Assembly (NCBI GenBank): GCA_010015655.1
Contig: ML976736.1
Span: forward strand, 210,857 to 274,856
Reading direction: 5' to 3'
Origin: Bimuria novae-zelandiae CBS 107.79
Taxonomy: Eukaryota; Ascomycota; Dothideomycetes; Pleosporales; Didymosphaeriaceae
Length of the DNA stretch: 64,000 bases
Both the position numbers and the translations under genes were made by a program. The notes below the pieces were generated by a model that searched no databases, was not told the DNA's origin, and saw only the letters and a program-made list of their open reading frames with translations. This document shows positions 1 to 11,787 of the stretch, in pieces (positions within the stretch are counted from its first letter, which is position 1; every line of letters starts with the position of its first letter).

Positions 1-192
1 GCAAGCCTTCCACGGCTCTACTCGTGCAGTCACAGCTACAGTCGCAAGTGAGTGAACCATCCACGTCCGCATCCCCGCATATGCACTGTCACTAACAATC
101 AGCAGCATCAATCTACCTTGTGATCTACAATGGCAAGATCAAGACATGTCTGTCTAATACGGTCACTTCGTACGCACTCGATGCCGGAATGC

Positions 193-743
193 AGGAACAC
201 CAAAATCGTGATTCCACCCACACGACCGTGTGGGGGGTTCCTGTAGTATGAAATTGTTCGCCTGAACAAGCTGATTACTAGAATCACGTTCTTTATCCGC
301 AAAAAGCTGGCGCTGTTGCGATAAAGAGACNNNNNNNNNNNNNNNNNNNNNNNNNNNNNNNNNNNNNNNNNNNNNNNNNNNNNNNNNNNNNNNNNNNNNN
401 NNNNNAAGGTACAAGGCAGCTTGCTAACTCGTACGAGGTCCTACTTCGTACGAGGTAGGGGGAGGAAGACAGTACGGGAGCAGAGCTACAAGGGCGAGGG
501 AGAGAGGGGCAGGACAACAACACCCTCACAGATGAGGGCCGGCTACTATAGGTATCTAGGTGCCTGTAGTAGCAGGTAGACCTATTAAAGGGAGGATGGG
601 CTATGTACAACAAGGCTACTGTGATGGTAGCCAGCCGACAGGCACGAAACGCTTTCTGTAAATACAGCTTAGCACGTCCCCATGCCCCATGGGAGGCTAG
701 AACATTATGTTCCTGGACGTTAATCAATACTACTACTACTACT
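193..743 (+). mobile_element. LINE 3' tail (5'-truncated LINE or SINE-like), in the MFS gene
   Basis: Flanked by a 17-bp direct repeat ACTCGATGCCGGAATGC (176-192 and 744-760) and ending in a (TAC)n tail just before the right copy, as expected of target-primed reverse transcription. Its last ~140 bp (about 610-710) align with the 3' end of the full-length LINE at 56405-62437: GAAACGCTTTCT versus GAAATGCTTTCT, then CAGCTTAGCACGTC versus TAGCTTAGCACGTC, then GGGAGGC. Upstream of that I see no RT or endonuclease coding, so it is either a severely truncated LINE or a non-autonomous element borrowing the LINE 3' end. It is not visibly RIP-mutated. Confidence 0.8.
331..405. other. run of 75 N
   Basis: Unresolved bases inside the LINE tail inserted in the MFS gene. 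Any reading frame through it is not evidence. Confidence 1.
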
Positions 744-1075
744 ACTCGATGCCGGAATGCCACCAGCAAGCACTGGCGCATTGCTTACATCCCTCGCAAA
801 CGGCGCGGCGGCTGCCTTTCAAGAAGTGCCCGGAGTAAACGACGCGATCCTCGTCGCCATCGGTGTCGGCACAAAACGAGCACACACTTCTGGTTTCTCA
901 ACGGTGTACCTCAGCACTATTGCATTTGGCGGCGTAGCATTGATCGGTTCTTTTTTCGTGCGAGATATCAGCAAGTACATGACCTTCTTTGTCAACAACA
1001 CTGTCGCCGGCAAGTCAATGCGCAAAGAAGAGAACGTCGAGCAGAGTTGCGGCCGATAGGCTTATCAAGTCGACC

Positions 1076-1119
1076 TATCGAACCGATAGCCTATCGGTCG
1101 ATAGCCTATCGGTTCGATA
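1076..1119. repeat. subterminal palindrome of hAT-1
   Basis: Imperfect 44-bp palindrome just inside the left TIR: the arm TATCGAACCGATAG is inverted as CTATCGGTTCGATA, with further CGATAG/CTATCG units between and around them. Clustered short inverted motifs beside hAT ends commonly serve as transposase-binding sites; that role is inferred here. Confidence 0.7.
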
Positions 1120-1199
1120 ACCTATCCGATAGTACTTGGCAGCAAATTTTCTCGCAGCAAGAATAGGACATAATTACAGGTTTAGAACAGAGAACTAAA

Positions 1200-3381
1200 T
1201 CCCCCTATTATTACTATAGATAATACTCTCTCTAATAAACTTAATAATAATATATCTTCTATTTTTTTAAGCGCTATTAATACTAAAACTAATATGCCCT
1301 TAATTATAATAAGTTATATGTTAAGGCAAGCCTCCTTAATCTATAAGTATTACTATCTAATAACGAAAGAAGAAAAGGCCTAAACTAAAAAAGGTTACTT
1401 TTATAAATATTTCCTGTCTTAAGAAGACTTAAAAAGATACTATACCTTAATAAGAAGACTGCGACGCTATCTATAAAGAGTTTATAATATTAAATAGAGC
1501 CTAGCAGAGAATAATATTCGTATAATATTAAAATCTATAAAAGAGAACTTAGTTTAAGCACTATATAAAGATTTTCTAAAAAGGAGAGATGTTTAAGGTC
1601 TTAAGGACGAGGTTCTAAAGGGGACGTTATAGAAGAATATTATAAAATAAGCACTTTTAAACCTTATTATTATATAATAACTTTTATTCTCTTATGTAAA
1701 GTAGCTATAGTTCTATACTTTTATTAAAGCGTTAAATTAAGAAGCATTCTTGCTTATTCCTATCTATTATTTAATAATAATAGACTAGTTCCTGGAACAC
1801 TTTGTTAAAAGCAAAATTATTATACAAAAAGTACTTCAGTCTACATAGATAAATATTTATTTTACTATTAATACTTAGACCTTTCTAAGCTATTCCCTTT
1901 TTCTCGGAATCTATACTAGCTTTATGGATGTTTATAATAAATATCAGAATCCCTTAATCGCTCTTTGTCTAGTTTATAGTTAAAGTAGTATAGATTAATA
2001 GGAGGCGCTTTATCTAGTTCTTATTAGTTATAGAATTAATATAAAAATTAGAGCTCTTGTTAGAGATAATGCTAGATAAAATAATATTTTTTTTATATAA
2101 TAGGCTAATAGCTTAGCCTTAAGTATAAGATTACTTAGAACGTAACGCATTAAAGAATCTACTATTAAGGGCATATTATTAATATTATTATTTAAGCCTT
2201 TCTATTTAGTTCTAAAAAAGATGAGAATCTCATGGAATCGTACAATAAAGAAGATGAGGAGCTAGAAGGAGAAGATAACGAGGAAGAAATCGCACTACTA
2301 ATATTATAGGTAGCAAAGTCGAAAGATAAGAGAAAGAAGAAAAGGGAAAACAGGCCTAAGCTATTATTTAATAAAAGAGGTAAAAATATTCGAGACATTA
2401 TAAGACTAATAAAAAAGCTTTATAATATAATTATACATATCTGTAGTTTAGCTAATTATATAACATGGTTTAAAGATCGCGCTAACAAAATTATTCCACT
2501 TAATAACTGTATAAAATAAAATAGCTAGTTTACTATGTTAAATATAGCTCTAGAGGATAGTGTAAGGTCTGTACTTTAGCTTTATATTAAGCATTATTAA
2601 GATAATATTCTTATAATAGCAAAATAGGTATAGCTTTATACAATCTGTGATTTCCATTAATCTTTTTACGAAGCAAATATGTTTCTTTAAGGAGATTATA
2701 TAAAACCTAGAAAGGTTTTAGTATTAATTTACTTACTTTAGAGGAAAATAAATATATTATTAGTAAGTTATATAACACTTTTAGCTAGGCCACTTTAACA
2801 AATTCTTTTCTTTTAGGAAAAAGCTAATAAGGCTAATAATAATTTTATAGCTCCTTAACTTTAAAGGACCCAGGATAAGTGCGTAACTTATATCTAAAAA
2901 TTAGACGCTTCTCCGTACTATCTAGCAGCATGCGTTTTCGATCCGAAAGCTCGTACAGGTTTCTTAAAAGTGGAAGACAAGGAGGGAGTAGAGAAGCTTA
3001 CAGCTAAAGGAGAAAAGAAAGTCTATATCGTATAAAAGCTTTAGGAGAGATTCCGTGACAAAATAGCGCCTTTAGCTATGCTATACAAGTCTGGCAAGCT
3101 CCCCCTCTAATCTAAAGGCAATATAACTAGCTTCTAGAAAGAAATTTAAGAGCTTTAGTTTAAAAAGCATTATTTATAAAGCTAAGACAAGTTTAATGCT
3201 TATATTAGTGGAGATTAGACTATGCTAAATAGTAGTATAATAGCTATTTAATAGCAAAGTTAGTCTTTTAGCGCAAAAGGGTTCTACAACTTTTATAGCT
3301 TATAATTAAAGTTCTTTTAATACTTAAAATAAGTAATAAGCTAGAGAGAGTATTTTTAGGTTCTTAGCGTCGTGTTCCTTA
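1200..3381 (+). pseudogene. hAT-1 transposase remnant
   Basis: No long open frame survives, but one plus-strand frame conceptually carries hAT landmarks: an acidic/basic stretch at about 2215-2345, then a WFKDRANKIIPLN...WxSWFTML-like block (about 2460-2545, typical of the hAT RNase-H fold, first W lost to a stop), and SPYYLAACVFDPKAR (about 2910-2955), matching the conserved 'YxAAxxLDP' motif before the dimerisation region. Stops are TAA/TAG at positions expected to be Q or W, consistent with RIP. The stretch 2870-3110 is less mutated than its surroundings. The C-terminal dimerisation region is not clear, and the 3' part lies beyond the nested Copia (9210-9460). Confidence 0.7.
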
Positions 3382-3386
3382 GGATT

Positions 3387-3628
3387 TGTTGGCTTCAAAC
3401 CTGCGCAACACTGCTACGGCTTTCACCGCCATGCAGTTTACCTGCGGTTTATTACGCAGTTTGCCTGTGGTTTATTGCGCTAGTCCTAATTAGGCTAGCA
3501 GGGGACAAACCACGCTCGATAAATACTTCTTATAATAGCCCACCACAATAGATCTACAATTAAGAATTAAATCAACACTACATTGTTGCAACGAAGTCCT
3601 GATCCAACAGCCTATTACCATATCAACA
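3387..3628 (+). repeat. Copia-1 5' LTR
   Basis: Begins TGTTGGCTTCAAACC and ends CCATATCAACA. It keeps CTGCTACGGC and CACCGCCATG where the 3' LTR reads ACTACTATAG and TACTACTATA, so this copy is the less mutated one. The next bases, CTGATCAGTGGTTGCTAC, are where a primer-binding site would lie. Confidence 0.92.
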
Positions 3629-3949
3629 CTGATCAGTGGTTGCTACACCACAGATTGGCAAGATATACTGTGTACAGGGAATCTCAGCGCACGTTTCAGG
3701 CTAAGTATTCTGGCGATAGAAGCGGTTAGCGCATGCCTCCTCCCCTACCAAGGCCCAGGATACAGCATCGCTAGTGCGAAGTACAGGTACGACAAGCTCA
3801 CTGCTATCCTGTATCAGGATCAGCGGCGCCTCGTATTTGAAGGATCTCTCCGCCTGGATTGTCCCTACTAAGGCTTAGTTCGGAAGGAGATTTGCGTCAA
3901 CCACGCTAACTCTTGTTAAATCACACTAATTACAGGCCCACATCTAAAA

Positions 3950-6900
3950 CGCTATTATAAAGTACACCTAAATAAAGGATCGCTCGTGGTACCTAGATAA
4001 GATAATCTACAAGGACTAGTACGCTAACTAAGATTTTAATATCGCTAACGCCACCGTTAATACAGACAAACTTAACACTATAGTTATTAACTAGATAATA
4101 TAGGTAGAAGAAGATAACATATTTAACCTATTTCTACTACTTAAGTTTAAGGAGCATTTCGAGAATTTTACCTATAATTTCTTTAATAGCATTAACAAGC
4201 GCATCTAAAAAGCACTTAAAGAGCTCCTCTGCTAGTAAGACATCTATATTAAGCAAAGTAACAGTAATAATCTCCCTAACTAATTCGCAGAACTCCTTAC
4301 ATTAACTACTATCCTAAAATAGCCTGCTAAGTATCTTAAGCTTATAAGGCTCTGCAAAGGCTTTAAGTACCACTAGATCGCAGATAATAAAGAATAACAG
4401 TAGCAGCAGCGAGCTCCGCTAGGTAGAGGATTATTATTATTATTATAATCTAGATTTACGCCTGTGCAGAATAACTCTTATTTACTTACTAACCTCGCCA
4501 AGTTATACACGCCGGAGCAGAAGTATTTAGGTAATAAATACAATATCCTTAAGACAAAGATTAAGGTGTTTAACGACCTCTACACTAAGGTTAGGATTAA
4601 TAAGGATAAGTAGTATAAAATAGCACTCTCTATTATGCTTACTAGCCAAGCGCTTTAGTATTACTATAATTACATTGCACCCCAGGCGCTTACGCTTACT
4701 TATAATACAATGCTTAACAAGCTACGCACGTACTTTAACACCACACAAGCTTACTAGATGTACCTCTAGGAGTGGCATAGCACTACGCTTAAGAGCGTTA
4801 TAACTGCTAACTTTAAGAAAGACCCTATAGAGTGTCTTAAAATAGTTATTAGTAAGATAAACATGCTCTATTAGGCACTATTATAAGACTAGGGTAAGAG
4901 CTATAATTAGCATTTGCTTGCGTAATAGCTCCTTAGCGCATGTCGTAGTATTAAAGTAACTACTATAGCTTGCTTAAAGCTAGCGACCACATTTAAAGGT
5001 ATCGCTGTAGATCTCCGCAACGTAGTTAGCATATAGTTAACCTATTATCCTAATAGCTAGTTTCTATCACGAGATGCAGATAAGCAGTATTACACTAACT
5101 ATTACTATATCTATAATAATTAACAAGCTATAGGATTATTAGATAATAACTACTATAGCTACCACTATTAAGGTTAAGACAGATCGCGCGGCAATTAATT
5201 TAATAATAATAATTATTAGTTAAACTACTTAGGTAATTACTATAATAAGACATGCTTTATCTACAAGTAGCCTAAGTACTAATTAACTTAACACTTAAAG
5301 AAGGAGCGCATAGAGCATTGCTAACGCTATAACTAATACGCTTAAGATAATCCTAATGCCCTAAGCTATAAAGTGTTTCTTGCTGGCCATAAAGGCATAG
5401 AGCTTAAAGACAGCGACGGTAGCGACAATAATGCTAGTAATAATAATATTAAAATATATTTTACTAACTAAGTCTACTTAACTGCATCCTGTGGCAAGGT
5501 TAACAGCAACGCTATTATCTCTAGCCTTAATAACGCTATTACACTTTATGCAATTACAGGCGATAATCCTTATATCTCTAGTAAAGTAAATAAAGATACT
5601 TAACTCTTCTTATTTAATTCACGCTACGGCGCAGATATCTTTTAAGGTATTATACCTAACACTAGTGCAGCTAGTGTCTTAACTGCTAATAAGACACAAG
5701 TAAAGGCGCTATAGCTTATCTAGCTATCTATAGTTATTAATAAGTCCACCGGAAGACGTTGTCGAATCTAATTTAGAGATAATTTAGAGTATTTCTCCCT
5801 TAGCAACGTCAATGTTAGCACGCTATTTAGTATAATTACCTTTATAGTAATGCTAATTAATACACTATTTCTGCTCTGCTTAAATAATATAGATTGTTAT
5901 AGTATCTTCTTTAACAACATTAACAATATGCTCGTTCAAGGTAGCAAAGAATTCCCAATTATCCGTAAATAGGGACATCCATAGCTCCTACTTAATAAAC
6001 AAGAGACTATTATTTACTACTTAACCAAGACTAAGCTGCGCTAGCTTTACTAACGCTTTAGCCATCCTGCTACTAGATAATTGCACAAGATCCTTAGCAA
6101 AGCAGGCTATAAAGACATTAATAAGGATATTATTAATCGCATTAATAAGTACTGTCACCAGTGTCAAATCTATAGTAAAGCACCTGGCCGTTTCCGCTTC
6201 ACTATTCGTAATAACATGGACTTTAACTTATGCGTTATTATTAATATAATATATATTAATCAGAAACTAGTGCTCTACGCAGTTGATAAAGCCACAGCTT
6301 TTTAAGCTACTTAATTTATGCTAAATATTTAGGCAAACACTACTTGGGATCTCCTTCGCGCCATGTAGATTAACATGTATGTTAGTCCTCTCGACGTTAT
6401 TAAGATAAATGCTGGCAAGAACTTTATTACTAACAAGTTTGTTAACAACACTACGTTACTTATAATTAAGGTTAAGGAAGTCCCGGTGGAGGCACATTAT
6501 TTAATTAGTAAGATTAAGCGCTATTATGCTCCTATTCGCCGTGCTTATAGGGTAATCTCTATAGACGTTGGACGCATAACCGCTCCCAAACATATCTTAT
6601 AGATAGCTGTTAAGGCTGTTAATGACACCGTAGGTCCTAACAGACTTGTCCTAACTCTTCTTGTCTTTAGAGCATATCCTCGCCTGTTAAAGAAATTACT
6701 ACTATCGCTATTTATTACCGCCCGCGGCGCTATAGTGCGTAAAGCAATAGCTAAAGTGCGTAAGATTAAGGTAAAGCGCTAAGTTAATAAGGCTCTTATA
6801 ACTCGTAATAGTCTTAATATAACTAATATCTTACTATTGCCTATCCTAAGTAGCGTTAAGGTCTGGCAAGAGAACTATAGATAGTCTAGCCTGTATTAGA

Positions 6901-8880
6901 TAATCGCCCTTCACGTTGACAAGCAATCCGTGGTTGTTAAAATTAATAATAAATAAGTTACCTTCTATATTACTGTAGTGCGCCCGTATTATGCAGACAA
7001 TACGACTATTATTACCCCTCTTGTAAAGAACGAGGATAATATTGGCTCTAATAATAATTTCACTCTTATTATAAAGGAGCCCGCGCCTAAGCGTAAGCGC
7101 GGTAGGCTAAAAGGCTTAAAGAATAAGCTAAAACCTAATAAAGTTATAACTACTATAGTTAACCTTAATTAACGTGAGCGTGATAATCTTGTCCTAGCTA
7201 AGAAGCTACGAATAGTTAGCAAGATTATAATACTAAGGTAACTATTTAAAGTATCTATAGAGGTAGAGATTAACGCCCTTATAACATAAAATGTCTTTTG
7301 CTTTAAGAAGTATAGTCCTTACTATTATAATAAAGTCCGCATCTTTAAGTCACGCATTATTAATAAAGTTAAGGGTAAGACTACTAATCGCCCGTATAAG
7401 AAGTCCCGTCTTGTTATTTAAGGATACGCTAATAATAATAAGAAGCTTATCCTAATATAGTCTCCTACCATCTAGCGTGCAAGCCAGCGTGTGATTATCG
7501 CTCTAGCACCATCACTGTTGAAGCTAGGCATGTACCTCTGGCTCCGTGACATCACTCAGGCCTATACGCAATCGGATGATCCACTCCAGCATACTATTAT
7601 GGCTGACATACTAGCCTAGCTCAAGGAAAGTTATCTAACAAACACAGTTATAGTTATTATTAAGCTACTATACGGCATTGCTGAAGCAGGTGCCTATTAG
7701 TAGTTAATGTATAATAAACACCACACTAAGACTCTCTATATAGCAATATCTACTTATAATCTATACCTACTTATTAGTAAGGCTAGTAGTAAGTGCTTCG
7801 GCATTATTAGCATGCAAACTAACGACACGCTTAGTCTGTCTAATAAAGCTTTTATAGACCTTAAGGACTAAGAGCTACGTTTTAAGGCCAAGCCTAAGTA
7901 GTTTCTCTTACTTGATACGCAAATTGACTTTAACGGCTATATTATTAAGCTTAATAATAATAATCGCGCCATTACTCTACGCCAGAAGAAGCAAGGCGAG
8001 AAGCTAGAAATAGCTAATAATAAGTAATTATACATTTAATAGCGCGCTCGAGGTGCTTACATTACAATAATTTATTAACCTAAGGCGAGCTTCGACCTCG
8101 CCGCCACAGCCTAAGCGAGTGAGCCCATAAAAGAAGAAATTGCCAGATTAAATAAGCGTATTATCTAGCAGAAGGAAAATATCACTCGCGGCCTTAACTT
8201 TATCCCACTAGACTTAAGTAACTTAAAGCTATACGCCTTTATTAACGTATTATTTACTAATAATAAGGATATATTATTATAAATAGGCTTCGTGATTACG
8301 CTTAGTAATAAGACTAAAAATAGCAATCGTAACTTTAAGTTTACTAGCAATATTATTTACTAGTTATCTATTAAGTGTAAGCGCGTTACTCGCAGCGTCC
8401 TTATATTTAAGATCTACGCGATAGCCTATAGAGTCGACATTATAATTATAATTAGCAGTATAATTAACATAATTATGCAGCGACTTAACCTCTTTAATGT
8501 CTTTATTATTGTGTGCACTAACTCACGCTCCTTATATAATTACCTTATTAAGCTTAGCACTACTAAGGAGAAGCGCCTTATAATTAACATTATAGCTCTA
8601 CGTGAGGCCTATAAGCGCAATAATCTCATAGACATCTGCTAGATTAATAGACGTGACAATCTAGTAGACTTAATAACTAAGGCTGGCTCTAACTTAGCTA
8701 TAGAGTATCTTATTAACTATAACTAGCTTAAGCTTCGCGTGCAAGGCTAGGTTAATCATGCTAAAGTTAACACCCTAGAATATAATTACGACAGCAAGAA
8801 GTAGTAAGTCTATAAAAGGAGTAGCGAAATAGGCACTAAGAGGACGCGCACTGGCGCTAGTCCGGTTAGAAAACTAGTAA
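3950..8880 (+). pseudogene. Copia-1 gag-pol remnant
   Basis: Plus-strand polyprotein broken by many TAA/TAG codons. From left to right: a gag-like region (about 4080-5400); integrase (about 6060-6900) with NRINKYCHQCQIYSKAPGRF, VLYAVDKATAF and INAGKNFI, the last matching the copia integrase core 'DxGxxF' with the Asp changed to Asn; a basic linker PKRKRGRLKGLKNK (about 7085-7130); RT of the RVT_2 type (about 7290-8080) with KKSRLVI.GY and MYLWLRDITQAYTQSDDPL; and copia RNase H (about 8480-8760) with ALREAYKRN and NLVDLITKAGSNLAIEYL. The linker recurs in Copia-2, so the two belong to one lineage. Not functional. Confidence 0.8.
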
Positions 8881-8962
8881 CTATTATAGATTGTGTTTTA
8901 TTGCAGATTTGAGCGTTCTAGGCTAAACTAGCCACATGTAGCATAAAAGAAAAGATAGCTAG

Positions 8963-9204
8963 TGTTAGCTTCAAACCTGCGCAACACTACTATAGCTTTT
9001 ACTACTATATAGTTTACTTATAGTTTATTACGTAGTTTGCCTATAGTTTGTTGCGCTAGTCCTGATTAGGCTAGCAAGGGACAAACCACGCTCGATAAAT
9101 ACTTCTTACAATAGCCCACCACAATAGATCTGCAATCAAGAATTAAATCAATACTACATTATTGCAACGAAGTCTTGATCCAACAGCCTATTGCCGTATC
9201 AACA
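8963..9204 (+). repeat. Copia-1 3' LTR
   Basis: Begins TGTTAGCTTCAAACC and ends CCGTATCAACA. Its differences from the 5' LTR are mainly C/T and G/A transitions, most towards T and A in this copy, as RIP would leave. Confidence 0.92.
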
Positions 9205-9460
9205 GGATTATACAAAGACAAATTTATAACTACTTAAAGTATTAGAATGTGCAAAAGACTAGACTATATAAGGTATTTTAAGTATTTCTTTATAATGTAA
9301 ATAGATTATCTTACTACTAGGGATTACGTAATCTCCTTTCTATACATATTTCTTAGTATTATAGGTTTAAGTCCTTTTAAGTAGTATAATGCCAAAGTTG
9401 TCAGCGTGAAAGTTTGCCAAGAAATTATTAACGCTATCGGGCCTATCGACCGCAAGTCTG

Positions 9461-9483
9461 ACGTCGAGAAGTGCGCTGCATGA
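9461..9483 (+). pseudogene. Displaced last codons of the MFS gene
   Basis: Starts with the right TSD copy of hAT-1 (ACGTCGAG, 9461-9468), then AAG TGC GCT GCA TGA (9469-9483), which continues the MFS frame that stops being host sequence at 1041. This is the true end of the transporter gene; the stop read within hAT-1 at about 1057 belongs to the transposon end. Confidence 0.75.
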
Positions 9484-9789
9484 ACTGGAATTTTTTATCT
9501 ACCCTGAAGCATTAAGACAGCTTCAAAATTTACACAAGTCCGAATGAAAGTCCGCGTGGTTGATTTTTGTTATGGTTTCACTCTTGGCCCCTTGGGAGCG
9601 GCTAAATTTCGCCGGGTGTCCAATGAGTGTTCTGCTGCCGCCCCTAAGATAACCACCGAGCCGATCCCGATACCTTTTCGCGATCCTAGAATCAGCCGCG
9701 CAATTGCAACAAGGCGCCCTGTTTACTTCGTGGTGCACCGACGACGATGGCGATTGCATTAGATGGAGGAACAAAGTGATGACGTGTCA
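9484..9789. other. Intergenic, former MFS 3' flank
   Basis: Balanced composition, not RIP-like, in contrast with both neighbours. Short open frames occur on both strands between 9523 and 9774, but they overlap each other and match nothing I recognise. I treat the stretch as the transporter 3' UTR and host intergenic DNA. Confidence 0.5.
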
Positions 9790-9791
9790 TA

Positions 9792-11718
9792 AGTCGGGCA
9801 CCCTAGTTTCCGACACCCCCCATTTTCCGACACCCCGCCAAATTTCGCCGCTGCCACCACTCTACGTTGCGAATGTGCTCACAGCTTCATTAAATAATTT
9901 TGAAAAAGCATTAAAAAAATCGTATTTAAAGGATTTTAATTCCTTCCTTTATCTACACTTAAATCACGATTAAGATACTATCGTGTTAGTTATTAATTCC
10001 GTGCTAAACGTTACACTAATAATTACTCTACTTCCTCCTTAGAGCTACTCTCTTCCTTTATAATAACAACCCCTTGCTCTACGCTTCTTACCTTACGAAC
10101 ACGTTAAGCAGGCTTTTAATTAGTTTAAGAGAGAACTTCTATAAGACTTATAAAGAAATTATTTAGATTAGTTATAACTTTGCGGCGTTTTAGCGGGTTA
10201 GCTTACTCTACCTACTTACGTAAGAAAGTAATCTCACGGTCTTGCATAGTAACTATTATTAAGGTATAGTTAAACGCTGTGGTAGTAAGCCGAACGCATC
10301 GTCGTATAGTTAGTAAGAAGTTCTTTCTAGAAAATAGCTTTACAATATTGCTGCCGCGTTTTAGCGTCCTAATATCTATGGTAGAAGGGGGTGGTGTTGA
10401 CGGCCGTTCGCGCACTACTACCCAGCGAGAACCTAAGGGCTTCCTTACGCTCTTAAGGTATAAGCCTGTTACCTTCTACCTAAATTAGATGCACTACTCT
10501 TAAAGACTAATTTTACGTGCTTTTGTATAAAATTTAAGAAACTTAGCCTTCCTAAGCTTTGTTTTATCTGTCTAAGCTATATATTCGCTAATAAAGCGCC
10601 GATACGCCGCCTTTAGACTTAAGAAACAGCCTAAATCTAAAGGCTAGAGTAGATGTGAAGTATAAGCAGGGAAAAAGAGTAAGTAAACATTATTTAAGTA
10701 ATATATAGTTATAAATTTGTCTAAAGTATAACTGCTATAGCTGTTAACGATAAGTAACTATGCCTTAAAGGGATTATTAGGCTTAGTCTGTGGCAAAAAC
10801 ACCTTTTCTAGCCACTTGACAGCGATATTATTACTTGTCTATCTATTTTGTAAAAAGGTAACATGCTAGCCTAGGTTCTAAGCTAAAAACTCCTTCTTAA
10901 ACTACTGCTCCTGGATACTCTTAGCCTTAAAGATAATAAGGGGGTCTAGAGCGACGCCGAGCGTAGAGATACACTCTACTATAGAGGTTTAAGTGCAGGT
11001 ATTTATTATCTTAACTAGTATAGCGTTTAGGCTCTCCTGCAAGGAGCCTATAACAAGCCTATTAATGCCCTAGCCCTCTATAATACCGCCCTTGTCAGCA
11101 TTATACCTACGCTAGGGGGGAATCCAGCTTACTATTTTATACAGGTTAAATAAGTGCCTAATATTTTCTAGAGTAGCCTTATTTACGCGTTCCCAGCTAG
11201 TCTAGCAACCTAACTTTAACTTAATAGCTAGGTAGCGTTATATAAAGTAACTAGTCCACTTCTTCCCTAGGTTCTTATAGTTACCCTATTACTTAAGAAT
11301 AATAATTATAATAGCCCGTACTTACGCGTATATTAGCGTATAACTAAAGGCCTCTTGCTAAAGAATCTATTTCTCTAAAAGCTCTTCTTAAATAGTTATA
11401 AGCTATTATTCACCGTCATGAGCATACTAATAGGGTTAGGCACTATTAAAGTGGCCGCGAAGAGTATTACGTAGGACCCTATATTAGGTAGTAGTAGTGG
11501 CTAAAGCGACCCTAGATTTAAGGTCTATAAGCGTATTCTAGACATCTTCTTCTATATATCTAGCTATTTAAAGGCAGCGAAAATAGTGTAAAAAATATTT
11601 TTAAAATTAGTAAAGAATTAAGTTATTTAAAGTTAATATTTAGTCGTGGTACATGGTGGGGGGCGAGGTTGCGGGGCTGTCGGAAACTATGGGGTGTCGG
11701 AAACTAGGGTGCCCGACT
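9792..11718 (-). mobile_element. P1, pogo/Fot-type DNA transposon
   Basis: TA TSD (9790-9791, 11719-11720) and about 45-bp TIRs beginning AGTCGGGCACCCTAGTTTCC, with the motif TTTCCGACA repeated 17 bp apart. The interior encodes, on the minus strand, a DDE_1 (pogo/CENP-B-like) transposase: conceptual translation gives SLQESLNAILVKIINT, VALDPLIIFKAKSIQEQ, WLEKVFLPQTKP, LLIVNSYSSYT (second catalytic Asp as Asn) and AYTSHLL.PLDLGCF (third Asp retained) between about 11100 and 10580, and a C-terminal part ending near 10200. Many TAA/TAG stops; dead by RIP. Confidence 0.85.
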
Positions 11719-11787
11719 TATCGCTGCCTTGCCCATCAAAGCAGCCAAATACGAGTCCGTGTTGCGTACGTTGGTGCTCTGGCACTA

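Larger units (their letters stand above)
1..1041 (+). pseudogene. MFS efflux transporter, C-terminal part, split by a LINE tail
   Basis: C-terminal end of a major facilitator transporter resembling the fungal TRI12/siderophore drug:H+ antiporters, an integral plasma-membrane pump in known relatives. The frame runs 2-47, a 55-bp intron 48-102 (GTGAGT donor, CACTAAC branch, CAG acceptor), 103-192, then after an insertion 761-1041. It includes IYNGKIK before and PGVNDAI, a hydrophobic segment (YLSTIAFGGVALIGSFFV) and DISKYM after, as at the end of this family. The upstream gene lies outside the window. A LINE tail (193-743) with a 17-bp TSD interrupts it after YALDAGM; the frame resumes exactly when one TSD copy is ignored. 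A hAT enters at 1042, displacing the last five codons to 9469-9483. The substrate cannot be told. The family call is from remembered motifs and fairly secure; the pseudogene state is clear. Confidence 0.8.
3387..9204 (+). mobile_element. Copia-1, Ty1/copia LTR retrotransposon nested in hAT-1
   Basis: Two 242-bp LTRs (3387-3628, 8963-9204) start with TG and end with CA and are flanked by a 5-bp TSD GGATT (3382-3386, 9205-9209). Element length is 5818 bp. The domain order gag, integrase, RT, RNase H is that of Ty1/copia (integrase before RT). Strongly RIP-mutated from about 3920 to the right end, while the left LTR and leader (3387 to about 3900) keep a near-normal composition. Confidence 0.92.
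1042..9460 (+). mobile_element. hAT-1 DNA transposon (about 2.6 kb without its nested Copia)
   Basis: An 8-bp TSD ACGTCGAG (1034-1041 and 9461-9468) flanks terminal inverted repeats: left CAGAGTTGCGGCCGATAGGC, right end in reverse complement CAGACTTGCGGTCGATAGGC. A start with CAG and an 8-bp TSD are typical of hAT elements. The interior carries a degraded hAT transposase on the plus strand. Copia-1 (3387-9204) is nested inside. Removing the element and one TSD copy restores the MFS reading frame (GAG then AAG TGC GCT GCA TGA), which fixes the boundaries independently. Confidence 0.9.

Noticed and set aside
2192..2398. Ser-rich open frame on the minus strand
   Set aside because: It is the antisense of the acidic/basic part of the hAT-1 transposase.
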